Shown: positions 49,901 through 60,862 of the stretch, in pieces
Numbering within the stretch: position 1 is the stretch's first letter
Layout: every line of letters begins with the position of its first letter
DNA from: Stercorarius parasiticus
Lineage: Eukaryota > Chordata > Aves > Charadriiformes > Stercorariidae
Length of the DNA stretch: 64,000 nt
Reading direction: 5' to 3'
Assembly: GCA_013396915.1 (NCBI GenBank)
Contig: VWZL01000443.1
Location: forward strand, 63,921 to 127,920
Position numbers and translations under genes: made by a program
Notes under the pieces: model-generated
Told to the model about the DNA's origin: nothing
What the model saw: the letters and a program-made list of their open reading frames with translations, nothing else
Database searches by the model: none

Positions 49901-52900
49901 TGATAGGAGTTTTTGTTGTTCATTTCTAGAAGAGTGGATATTCTGCTTTTGTCCTCTGTTATATCTCGAGTCTGGGGAGGAGAAAGGGCAGAAGGGTTAG
50001 ACAAACAAGAAAATACACAACTACCCATTTTTGTGGTGTAAGTGCAATGCTTTTTCCACTGCATTGCTTTGCACTGGGCTGAGTAGGAGGGGAGGAGTTG
50101 TCAAAAATAATTATGGAAAAAAGGAAGCATAAAGCTCAAAAAAAAATATGTTGAGAGCAGCTGCAAGCTTAAAAATGTGAGTTCAAAGTGAATTACTTGT
50201 TACATAGTAATGTGTTAGCTTCTCTAGTGGGCAAACTGCTCTTCTTGATACAGTCACACAGCATTAGTCATATAAATTCTTGCTAGGCACCAATCTGTTA
50301 GGTCTCCTGTTACAGCAGTTAATTGCTTTTTGAGCTAACGCATACAAATCTCTCTGCCTTCTCTAACCCGTTTGAAGTGTCATCAGCATTATGAAAATTT
50401 CCTGAAAATATTTCTGACTTTAAGTCTTGCAACTCAAAAAGAGGTGATAAGAGGGTAGGAGTGTAGTGGGAGAGGGGAAGAATGGTGCAAAAGGGGATTA
50501 ACCCCTCCCTGCCACCATGTTCTCAGCAGATCAGTGTAAGAAAATTGTCCTGAAAGGAATTTTGCAGATTTATACCTATGGGAGATGTGATTCAATGCCT
50601 TATTTCAGTTTTCTGTGTGGCATGTTTTAACTTATCTACAAGATATTTTTTAAACATGCTGCCACAATCCCAGAGTCTGTGACAATGAAGTTATACGTGA
50701 ATTGAGGAAGAAAAAACAAAATAAAAATACATTCTTTTTATTAAAAAAGGCAAAAATCACCTTTCTTTTTCTTTTTATTTATTTTTTTTTTATGCTCTGT
50801 ACTGGAAATAAATGAATACAGTGATTTCAGCAAATTAGACATAAATACTCTCTTTATTATTATAGGAAGGTAGGTGGTGAATGATGGGTAGAGAATGTGT
50901 GGGAACGGAGAGTTACTTCAAGAGTAAAGGTAAAAAAAATTAAAGTGAAAAAGCAATAAGAACAAAAATGGCAAACAGTACAGTATATAGAGAGATTTCT
51001 GTGAGATCTTGCAGTTTAATTTGTGAGGGTTTTTTTTGAAATATATGCTTTTACATTTCTTGAGAACTGCTTGCTTCAGTGCAGAAATGACTGAAGGTAA
51101 ACCTGGGTCAAAACCAAGTAACTCTGTTTTTTACTGGGCATACTAAAAAATAATCTGTTTGACACAGTATTTGATATCCTATTTTTAGTAATTCTTACTT
51201 CCAACTTCATATTTGTGACTAAAATCACAGCTAGAGTTTGGAGTGCCATTGCCCTTGCCAGTACATATATTCTGAGTTACTCAGTGTATTGTCAAACGTG
51301 TATTTTCTTTCCTGAAAAATCTTTCAACCTAAGGTTGTGCCAATATTGTAGTCACTGTGGTTAATAAAGGCCTTTCCAAGATAACTTTAAAGCTAGCTAA
51401 CTCAAGTACTGCTCTCAGTGTATTCATGATGCTCAATGCAGGTTATGAATCCCACCTGAGAATGTAAGTAGATGTTTGAGCTATTTAATACCCTTTGAGA
51501 TTTATGTTGTGGCTTCTTCCCTGCTTGCAGCCTCTGATCTAAGTACTTTCAAGCTGTCTCTGAAATGTTTTTCTGGACAGCAGGGACTGGGGTGTAAACA
51601 TTTTCTGAATAAGAACTCATAGTCTCAGTTGCTCAAAACTGCCTCTAGGCTCAACACTGGATGGTTCAACCACCCATGCTGATTTATTCCTGGGTTTCTT
51701 TAAAATGTGGGCAAGTTACAAGGTCGTAATGAAATGGATGAATCTGGAGGACTAACTCATTCTTTGTGACTTTGCTTATCCCCAGCAGGTCTAATCTTTA
51801 GGAATAAATTGCACTACTGAACAATTGTCTTTGACTGATCCTTAACACATGGAGCACCAGTGTGGGCCATGGGTATCTAGGTACTGTTGGAGCACTTCGT
51901 AATGAATTATAATGGCATCGGTCATGGTAAAGACTGTTGCTTCTCCATGCTGAATACAGAGTTTCTTAACAACTGGACTGAGTGATGTCTGGAAACTCAC
52001 AGCAATAGAATTCATAAGAACAATTATCACTGAAAACACGGCCAAGCAAGCAGAGGAGGTGGTTTAGTCTGGTCTAAACCTAAGCAGGTAGGAGGTTGGA
52101 GCTGTGGACATCCAGTGATAGCTTTTATGTTCACTTCCTCTTTATCTATGAACAAATTACTTTTTTTAGAAGTCTGTATGGTTTACTTCTGAAGATATTT
52201 CCTAATTTGAATCATTTGGAATAGGAAATGAAGGACCTCAGAGTGTTTCAGGGTCAGAATTTTAACATTTATGAAGCATTTTGAAGAACAGAATGCACCT
52301 TACAAATACTGCACAATTAATTTCTTCTAGGCGTAAATACTGACCATGTATAAGTAAATGGAGATTTTTATCAACTCATAATTGTTTTCAATGTCATCAT
52401 TGCATTAATCCAGTCTCTTATTTTCAATAAGAATTGAAACAATCTGTTTCTCATTTATTTGCCCTGCTATTAGTGTAATTTTTACCATCAAAAGACATTC
52501 ACTGGAGATCATTTATGGAGACTTTGTTGTTTGATAAGCAAAGAAATTTTTATGAACATTCAACTCCCAGCTTTCCACAAATCTATGAAAAGGAAGTAGA
52601 CAAAAGCAAAATATGATTTATGTCCTCAGCGTAACTTAGTAAACTGTTTGTATCATTGGATTGGTAGAAAGAACGGTTTTGTTTGTTTTCGCTTTTGTTC
52701 CAAGTGCTGCTTGAAAAATTAATATTATTTTAGAAACCAGGTCACTTTAATGTATGCTATGAGGCTTTGATGGAAACAATTTTGGTGTAACATGGGCCAG
52801 TTACTACCATCATGACTACCAAAAACCTACCAAAATCTGTCGCCAAGTTGAGCAGCTCAAGTCATCAGCAAGCTGAGCTAACACTTTTTCCATACCCCCA

Positions 52901-53280
52901 CCCACCCACTCACCTAGGGGCATAGTTAGTGTCTTGGTTCAGTGAGAAGAAAGCATAGTCTGAGAAAGAAGATAAAGAGATTAAAGCTGGCCTGCTTATT
53001 AGACTTACCCAAATGGGTGTATCTTTCGGGTTATCCCTGTGATACAAATAGTTAAATGCATCATGGCATTTTTCTCCCATGTATTTAAAAACTTCCACAT
53101 CCTAAATACTTATTGATGACCAACTCTGTAAGTCAGAGATACTGTATGGAGAGCTCTGAAACTAGAAAGTTGGGGTGCAATAGACAAATAGCGTCAGTGC
53201 AGAACTGTGTCCAGACAGATAAGCACAAATGTCTTGGTTTTACATCAAGAACCGTCTCTGTAACCCAGCAGAGTAGGTTT

Positions 53281-53326
53281 GAAAGAAAAAAAAAAAAAAA
53301 AGAAAAAGAGGAAGAAGAAAAAAACG
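53281..53326. repeat. A-rich / purine simple repeat
   Basis: Interrupted A run followed by AGGAAGAAG. No retrocopy is recognised before it. Confidence 0.85.
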
Positions 53327-54582
53327 GCACAGGACTTTTTATTTTCTTTGATTTGATACCCATGAACTTGCACTGTTTTAGCCCAATTCTTCACTATTTG
53401 AGCAGGGCCTGAGTAATAAGCGCTTGAATCAGGTCTGAGAATGTTGCTATATTTGACTCTAAATTTGACTACAAGCCATCTCAAAGTGAAACTGCCAAAT
53501 GTCTGGCCACGTGAGGGTGAAACCCAGCAAATAGCTAATCTGTGGCAGCCACATTGAACTCAAAACATAAAGCTTAACAGTGTTCATTTTTCCTTAAGAC
53601 AATGTAGCAAGACTGAGCTGTTTTCTGCATTTCTACCTTACTCTGCCTTATGCCTGGCCTTCTTGTGGATGTTTCTACTGTCTCCAGCTCTCATAACTCT
53701 CAAAAATTGGGTTTAGGTGAAACTCCCTGACACAATGCTCCTGCCATCTTTTTCTGTAACCTTCAAGAATGCTTGCATTGTCCTGTAAAACAAAAGGCAG
53801 CAAAGAAAATAGTGATTTTTCTTTGTTTTTTGTTTGTTCGTTCTAGAAAACGTTTTTCAAATACACAGCACCAAGTTAGCATAGTAGCTCTCAAACTATA
53901 AAACTGCATCCTTGGAAACACTTGATGGCACAGAGATCCAGCTGTCTTAAATACATGTACATTTTTGTACATCTTGAAGCATTTAGTGCAAGTGAATGAG
54001 CTGTCAGAAATATGCATTAGAAATATCTAGCTTTGGTTAAAATCCTTGCCTTCTAATTCTGGTCCTATTCATTTAACAAGAATCTCTTTCTTCCCAGCTG
54101 CTGTGAATGCTGTTACTTACCAGGCTGTGATGCTCCAGAGCATGAATAGCCATCAATTACGCAGCATTACTCAGACCCCGGATGTGCACGCTGTGGATGA
54201 TCAAAGTGAGCAGAGAAGAATTTAGGCCGGTGTACCTCCATTCACAGGCATTACTCATTGTTTGCATGAAGCAAGTGAGACGGCACTGTAATTCTGTGCT
54301 GGGTTAGTGTCCACGGAAGAGGAAGGTCAGGCCTCTTCCTGTGCCTTTTTTTTCACTTTTTGTGGAAAATCAGGAACCCACTCCTGCTGCCTACATTTAT
54401 TTACTAACCTCTGATTTTTGAAGGTCTTTTCAGAATCTGCAGAGACCTGTCCTCTGTAATCCACAGCCTATCATCACATTAATATGTAACTCCAAAAAAG
54501 ACAGGGTTTTGATTACCCAGGAAGCCTGTGGCTTTAAAAAAAACACCCTCAAATGCCCAAACCTGTGGCTTTTTACATTATG

Positions 54583-54620
54583 TATTTTTTTTGCCTTTTT
54601 TTTGCCTTTTTTTTCCCCCC
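54583..54620. repeat. (GCCTTTTTTTT)n simple repeat
   Basis: Two GCC units, each followed by eight T, with T runs on both sides and a C run at the end. Confidence 0.85.
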
Positions 54621-57270
54621 CGTACAAAACGGGCATCCTAGTAAACAGCTACATGAGATCACATGTAGGCAAGAGACATGGGAACCAGTTAACCCAAGGC
54701 AAATAGAACTGTCCTGATTTTTGAAAAGCAGCAAAGCCATCATGTGTACAGCTTGGAGCTGTCCCAAAGCACCCTTGGATGAGTCAGGGCTATGTTTCTT
54801 GCATGATCAAACATCTTTCAGCATGCAGCTTGCTTCTTTCTCAGGCTTTTAAATACACCGTCTGCTCCTTTCTCAGGAGCTGCCATGGTACCTTTTTTTC
54901 TGGTCCAAGTGCATACCTGCATCATGGCCTCTTTGATCATGTAACCATAGCCTTGCCTCACCTAAGAGTCCCTATGACTGCCATGGCATGACTTCTGCAT
55001 CTTTCAACCAAAAAAGATTAAAACCAGTACAACAGCATCCAGAAAGAGCACAACTGATGTATTTTGCAGTCTTTTTGTTAGCAGTCTCTTGATCAACATT
55101 ATTTTGTTATTTTTTTCTCAACGCACTTGGAAGCTTTAGACTCTCCCTACTCATGCAGTGAGCTGCAAGGTCCATCACAGCAGGCCTGTAAGAGGAAGAG
55201 GACTACCACCTTTCACCAGTGGGAAAGCTGCAGCAAAGAAAATAAAAATATTTGCCCAGTCATGTTCAGAAGAACCTGAACGTTAACCATGAGATTGTTC
55301 TTTCTCTTAGTATAATCTCTGCATTGTCTTGTGCTGAGCAGAAGCTTGGGAACTTTCCAGGTAACCTAGGGAATTTTCCAGGCTATTGCTGGTAAGTGCA
55401 GACTGTATCAGGCACCATTTTGTAGCAATAGCTTGGTCCTCTGAATTTTGAAAAATAATGATGTTTTTATGGGTTCTGCTTGCAAAGAAAACCTCAGAAA
55501 CTTCTATCATGGGGGGACAGAGCAAAGAGCTTGCAGCAGTAGTTCTCAGAGGTGCGAATGATCCATTCATTTCAGCAAGATAACTCAGCTGGCTAGTAAT
55601 GGTAATTTGAATGTCAGACTTGTTAGCAGTTTCATTCCTAATGAAAGACCTGGCTTTACAGATAGCTTTGCCGGATAACTTTCCTGATAAAACCCTACTA
55701 ATGGAATCACAGTTATACTAGCAAAAAAGTGCTAGGGCTAGCATGCTTTATAGTGGTTCAATGTGTGAAATGAGCTATACTGACAAAAGCACTTTTGGAC
55801 AATATAACTGCTTCTATGGTATCCAGCAGATTTGTGGCAATGGATTAAAACCAGACGGTTGAAGGGGTTATGGCCCACAACTTCGATTAAAGTCTATTTG
55901 GCTGCCCAGCAGCATCTGTCAGGAAGGTGCAGAGGGACACCTGGGTCATGTAATTTTAATCTGTTGTCACAGGTGTGTCAGAACACCAAGCCAGGACTTT
56001 AGGCAGCATAAGAATGATTTTTACAGATCAGATGCACACCTTTGGATTTAACCAGTATAATACAGCAAAAATTACTTACATAGTTTTATGTGTGTAAGGA
56101 AGTGTCCTCAAGTTTGCATAATGTACTGGCATATGGTCATGTAAATGGCATATTTGCTTTATGTCAGAAGTGATATTACTTTTTCCTGATAAAGAAGAAG
56201 CTAAGTCAAGAAACCCAGCAGAGCTACTGAATACATTCAAGCAGTATTCAGGGCCTCTGTCAACACAGTTGTAATCTGAACATTTGTGTAGTGCATTGCA
56301 TATAGCATCTCAAGTAGGCAAATTACATGGCCTCTGCCTGTACTGTACATTGAAGGACTTGCATCTACATTGCCATTTAAATCCCACTCAGATATTCTGA
56401 TCTTTTACCTAACATTGACTAGGTATGCCTGAAAATTTGAGTTAAAATGCAGAGGGGAAACTTAGGAGCAAAGCTGTCTATCAAGGATTGGTTGCATTTC
56501 ATGGTTTGGTGAAAGCGGTGTGAAACCTAGCATTTCTGAATTTGACTTTTCAGGGTGAATGTTTGGATTTGCACACCCATACAGCTGAAAGAAATCTACC
56601 TTGATGTGCTCTGTACTGAGTTTGCCCTCCAAGCTGCTTTCCAAAGAAAGCAGATTTTCTGTTCTCTCTTAGGGAAAGTCCTTTGACATGTGACTGTATT
56701 TTATGGCTGAAGTTTAAAGATTTTAACACGGTTCCCAGTGTGCCTTTTTGCACATATTTTATATACTAACCTGAGTCCGTTTTTCCTCCTCTGTATCACA
56801 ACACTAATTGCAAATCTAAATAACCTCTTCTTGCATCCTACTAACTGTTCCACCCTGCAAGCCCAGAGCTAATGCAGGAATACATTACCCTCAGGCTGAA
56901 ACTAAAGGGCCTCAGTGCAGCTCTGCCTCTTTCCAAGCTTCTGCCAGTGGATCCAGTGGGACCACTTAGAAATAAGGGCCAGCACCCTCCAATAATGAAC
57001 AGTAGTGTCACTCTGAGTAAACCACGAAGGCTGTATCACCAGGATGTCACCCTCTTTCTCCACAGAGGTGTAAAAGTTAGTCCTGGGTACACTAGTAATC
57101 TCAGGGAGAGCTTCCACTGTCAAGAGAAGCACTCACATATTATTACTCTTTGTTTTTAACCTTCAGGGAGACATCTGTAACCTTCCTTCTTTTACAGTAA
57201 AATAGTAGTTTTCCCTAAGTTGGCTTCTAGTCTTAACCACCATCAGAGCACCATGGGCACAAAAGGAAAC

Positions 57271-57413
57271 AGTGTGGTTTACCTGCTAATGCATAGGGCT
57301 GGGATTTGAGAGCTATAGATTCCCATCCTGGTTTTGTCACAGGCTTGGTAGGTGAACTGACAGCATTATAGCAAATTGAACTCTTTGTGCTTGTTGTCTG
57401 AGGAAGGGGAAAT
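57271..57413 (+). repeat. MIR-like SINE, 5' and central part
   Basis: The sequence AGTGTGGTTTACCTGCTAAT, then GCATAGGGCTGGGATTTGAG, then GATTCCCATCCTGGTTTTGT, then CACAGGCTTG, and later GAACTCTTTGTGCTT, follows the tRNA-like head and core of MIR/CORE-SINE elements ('AGAGCATGGGCTCTGGAGTCAGA...GGGTTCGAATCCTGGCTCTGCCACTTACTAGCTG...CTCTGTGCCTC'). Strongly decayed. Confidence 0.5.
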
Positions 57414-57755
57414 ACTACAAATGGCCTTATGTTTTCTAACACTTGTCTTTGGATGTTGATTATATGTGTTGCAGAGTGATAAGCCATTAGCTTTTGTCAA
57501 AAATGATAATAGAAAACAAGCTTACATGCTCAAGCAGCCACTGAATTTAAATATAATTTTGTTTACGAAAAGCATGATTTTAAGGCCAACCACTGTATTT
57601 TGCACAGGTTTCACCGAACATTGACATTTTATTAATATTCTTTTGTAGAGCAGCAGTCATGCATGAATTACAAAATACCTTTCTGAAACTGAAAATGCAG
57701 GGCTGTGGTGTGCAAATGTTTGAAGTGCATGACTTCCATTAAGAATTTTGTTTAG

Positions 57756-57828
57756 TGGGGTGAAATCCTAACTGTGTTAAATCAGCAGGGCTTTTGCCAT
57801 TTATTCCAGCAGGCTATTAAATTTTCAA
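57756..57828. repeat. Relic amniote palindromic repeat
   Basis: TGGGGTGAAATCCTAACTGT, then AAATCAGCAGGGCTTTTGCC, then ATTTATTCCAGCAGG and TTAAATTTTCAAC, matches the order of a palindromic family with 'GGGTGAAATCCTGGCCCC' ends and an 'AATCAATGGGAGTTTTGCCATTGACTTCAGTGG' centre. The right end is decayed. Confidence 0.5.
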
Positions 57829-58009
57829 CTGAGAATAGTTTACCAGATTGGGTGCAACCTTCTCAGCTTCTTTGTGGTTTTAGAATTATGGCCAGGCAGA
57901 GCTGGAGTCGATGGAGCATGGCTTTTACCTAGGGGTTTGAAAATGCTTTACTAATTCCACTAGTGGTTGCTGTGCATGAATTAGTGTTTATTCCAATTTT
58001 AGGGGTAAG

Positions 58010-58085
58010 AAGATGGAATAAAACCCCCCACAGTTGTCCAAGATTGCACAGAAAGGGTCACAAAATCGAGGGACAAAACTCTGAC
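58010..58085 (+). repeat. MIR/L2-like SINE 3' fragment
   Basis: AGTTGTCCAAGATTGCACAG, then AAAGGGTCACAAAATCGAGG, then GACAAAACTCTGACC, corresponds to the 'ACTTGCCCAAGGTCACACAG..AG..AGTGGCAGAGCTGGGATTAGAACCC' region near the end of MIR elements. A weak stand-alone match, strengthened by the other MIR-like piece 0.6 kb to the left. Confidence 0.45.
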
Positions 58086-58853
58086 CAGTCACAAACTCTG
58101 GCTGTCACAGTTCTTCTTGACTCAAGAACTTAAAGGAGGGATTCATGCCTTTTAGCGTCAGAGAGGCTGGAATCTGCCTGTAACCCTCAGAAGATGTGAA
58201 TAGCACATTGGAACGTGGTGTACATTTCTTTCTAGTGCTGATTTCCTAGTTTGCATCGTCCCTTTTCCTTCTTTCTCAGCTCTATATGTTGTTTCTTTGA
58301 TGCTCATGCAACTCATTTTAGAGCTGTAATATGAATTTAGAGAGCATTGAAAAATCTGCAGCAACTTTTTTGGCAGTAGGTACAGTGATGGATTTGAAAA
58401 GCAGAAAGCTTAGATAACTATAACGGTGCATATATATAAATAAAACCTATGAGCAATAGAGGGTTGTTTGTCCTCTGCCCTTGGAAGTGGGATGGAGGTG
58501 GCTGCAAATCAAAACAATAGAAATTAAAGGTTAAACTCTACAGAAAATACATTGTTTCCAACCCACTTTTAGCAGAAAGACCAAAAAGCTTTTTTTTTGT
58601 CGATTAGACATTTTTTTTTCTTGAAGCTTTTCTGAAGTATCCATTTACACTCCAGCCTTCTAATGTATAATGCACGAGTCTCAGAAGGTCACAGCTGGGT
58701 GGGGAGACTGTGTTTTCCTTTGTTACTTTAAGAGAGTTTGTAGCTCCTGCTATATCTGACTCTTGTAGGAAGAGCAGCTATTTAGAAAGCCTCCAGAGCC
58801 AAGTCTTTGAAGCTCAAAGCAGTGCTGAGGGCTCCCAGTTTTCAGAATAGAAT
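58086..58853. other. Non-coding stretch, no gene seen
   Basis: No supported gene or repeat beyond short T runs near 58,590 and 58,611. Confidence 0.55.
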
Positions 58854-58920
58854 GATGCCTTGACAACTGCCATCTCTGGACTTTTTGTCGGTATGTTGTA
58901 TGAGGCTGGCTGAAACAGCT
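58854..58920 (+). repeat. 67-bp segment duplicated at 60,780 (presumed source copy)
   Basis: This segment begins GATGCCTTGACAACTGCCAT and ends GAGGCTGGCTGAAACAGCT. It is identical over all 67 positions to 60,780-60,846. Here it sits in ordinary sequence with no flanking direct repeat and no terminal inverted repeat. Its edges show no structure, so this is taken as the template copy. It has no coding sense and no match to a repeat family I know. Confidence 0.95.
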
Positions 58921-60763
58921 TTTGAAAAGCAGAGTCTTAAACAAAGCTTCTTCAGTTAGGATCTATTGTCTGCAAGGATCATCAGTATTAAAACATTTTT
59001 TGTTCATTGGTCTGTAACCAAATCTCCTGCTCATGGTGCTGGCTGTGGCTTTATGAAGTGGTGCCGGAACTACAATTCCTGTAAAGAAAGATAGCTCTAT
59101 CCCCAAGTGTAGCACTGGGAGGCTTATGATGGAAATATGCTCCTTACAGTAAGTTTACATTTTCCCCCCCTTAGCAAATCATAGGTTTCTGAGCCAAAAA
59201 GGGAGGAGGGAGAGCTGCAAACCTATAACTCAGGGTAAATTAAAGCAGATCCATATGGTTAATCTGTCAGCTATTGCTTTTCCCTCCCATCTGGTCATAA
59301 TCAATACCAGGCATAATGTAAATAACCCACAACATTTTTTGTGTGTATGCATGTGTGTGTGCACACATGTGTGTGTCCAGTACTTCTGTTCCATTTTGAA
59401 ACCACATCTGTACTTTATTAGGGACTTGCTTGGACACGATCGTTACCAGCACTCCAAACTCTCAGCATTGCTTTGCTCCACAATGCTAAATATTTAATAT
59501 GTCTGACTGTGTGCATGCAGAATAAAAGGCTGTGCCAGAAATGCAGTTGAGTCGCTCAAGCCTGTAGGGGCCATCACATGCGGGGGAATACACGCCTGTG
59601 CACGCAGAGACACACACCCCCACACACCCCTACATAGGATCACCCTCTGTCTCTCATTCAGTCATTGGATTTAATGTTTATTATCATGGGGAATGCTCTT
59701 ATCCTATTTAATCCTGTCTAGAATGCTCTAGAATTTCAGATGAATAACCTGACTGAGAAAATGTAATCCAATAGTACTTTGTTTTAGGGAGCTGTTGAAT
59801 GGGATGTAGCAGACCAGTTCTGTTTTAGCTATTAACTTTTTCTTGTTCATCATGTTGATCGCCTTTTCCTTCTTCAATAGCTACCCTTGTTCCCTTGTAA
59901 GGTCTTGCTGCAGTGACAGCAAGAATCATAAAGGCTGTGATGGACCTCAGGTTTAGATGGACAATTAATTTAAGAAATATCTTCTGAACATAGATGTGCA
60001 GCAACAGGGATCATGGTGCATTTAACTTTAATCACTTCATCAGCTCAAGAAAAGACTACTAGAAAATGTAGAGAAGGTGTAATATTCCTTTTGAATCTCT
60101 GTCATGGAATTGTTGCAGTCATTTGAGTTAATCCATGGCTGCATCCATAAATAATAAATTTCTGAAGGCAGCATACTAGGAATAGCTGAGCTGTGTGGTG
60201 ATGAATTTATGGTGAGCTAAGCAACTTGTCTGAGAGAGAACTGAGAACTAAATTAAAATAACCTTTACTTCTCTCCTCCCCTCCCACCTGCATGTCATAC
60301 TCCAGGGAAAGAACCATTCTTTTGTTTGACAATAGCGCACACAGCATGTCAGGTATTTGCTTGACAGAGAATAAAGAAAAGTGTGTTGCTGTAAGGCAAT
60401 TGAATATAGGTTGCAAAACATGATAGATTTGAAGGTCAATGGATCCAGCATTCAATCTAGCAAACAATCTATCCAGCTTGATTTGTCTGTCAATATTTAG
60501 AGCTAGTCAATATTTGCTTTTATGAAGGAACATTTATACTTAAAAATGTTGTTCAACTAAATTAGTTTCACTTGCAGAACAAAAACATTTTGCAATAAAT
60601 CATATATTTTGATTTTGTGCTGAAATGTTAGTTCACTTCATATCCTAGTACGAATACTCTACTATGGGCTAAGATGCACCCAACTTTATACTATTTTAAC
60701 ACAAAAGCTGGAAAAAAGTAAATCTTTCTTTTTTCCCCTTAAAAAAATAAATTAAATAATTTT
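58921..60763. other. Non-coding stretch between the duplicated 67-bp segments
   Basis: No gene is seen. It holds an alternating purine/pyrimidine tract at 59,340-59,376 and a CA/C-rich stretch near 59,610-59,632. Confidence 0.55.
59340..59376. repeat. Alternating purine/pyrimidine (TG/CA) tract
   Basis: A 37-bp stretch of strict purine/pyrimidine alternation, TG-rich with an internal GCATGT and GCACACATGT, able in principle to adopt Z-form. Simple repeat origin. Confidence 0.85.
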
Positions 60764-60781
60764 CTCTATTTTTAATAGAGA
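60764..60781 (+). repeat. Left direct repeat (target palindrome) of the 67-bp insertion
   Basis: CTCTATTTTTAATAGAGA. Its first 17 bases are a perfect hairpin, CTCTATT and AATAGAG around TTT. The same 18 bases recur at 60,845-60,862. The last two bases (GA) overlap the copied segment, and the first two bases of the right repeat (CT) do so at the other end. The true target duplication is therefore between about 15 and 18 bp. Confidence 0.9.
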
Positions 60782-60846
60782 TGCCTTGACAACTGCCATC
60801 TCTGGACTTTTTGTCGGTATGTTGTATGAGGCTGGCTGAAACAGCT
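60780..60846 (+). mobile_element. Templated 67-bp insertion with target-site duplication
   Basis: An exact, same-orientation copy of 58,854-58,920, lying 1,926 bp downstream. It is bracketed by the 18-bp direct repeat at 60,764-60,781 and 60,845-60,862, which overlaps the copy by 2 bp at each side. Removing the copy plus one repeat restores an uninterrupted hairpin site. The inserted DNA has no inverted ends, no poly(A) and no coding sense, so it is not a known transposon. The absence of mismatches suggests a recent event. The mechanism (staggered-break repair using a nearby template, or LINE-assisted insertion of a short RNA) is inference. Confidence 0.8.
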
Positions 60847-60862
60847 CTATTTTTAATAGAGA
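60845..60862 (+). repeat. Right direct repeat of the 67-bp insertion
   Basis: Identical to 60,764-60,781. Together the pair marks a duplicated target site. Confidence 0.9.

Larger units (their letters stand above)
46911..57270. other. Non-coding stretch, no gene seen
   Basis: About 10 kb without a supported gene. A 106-codon minus-strand frame at 48,000-47,680 and a 67-codon one at 52,045-51,842 have mixed, somewhat protein-like composition but no recognised family and no splice context. 54,583-54,620 is a short GCC-interrupted T repeat and 53,281-53,326 an A/G-rich simple repeat. 56.9-57.1 kb may hold a further decayed amniote repeat. Confidence 0.45.

Noticed and set aside
51842..52045. 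67-codon minus-strand frame with protein-like end
   Set aside because: Short, isolated and unrecognised.
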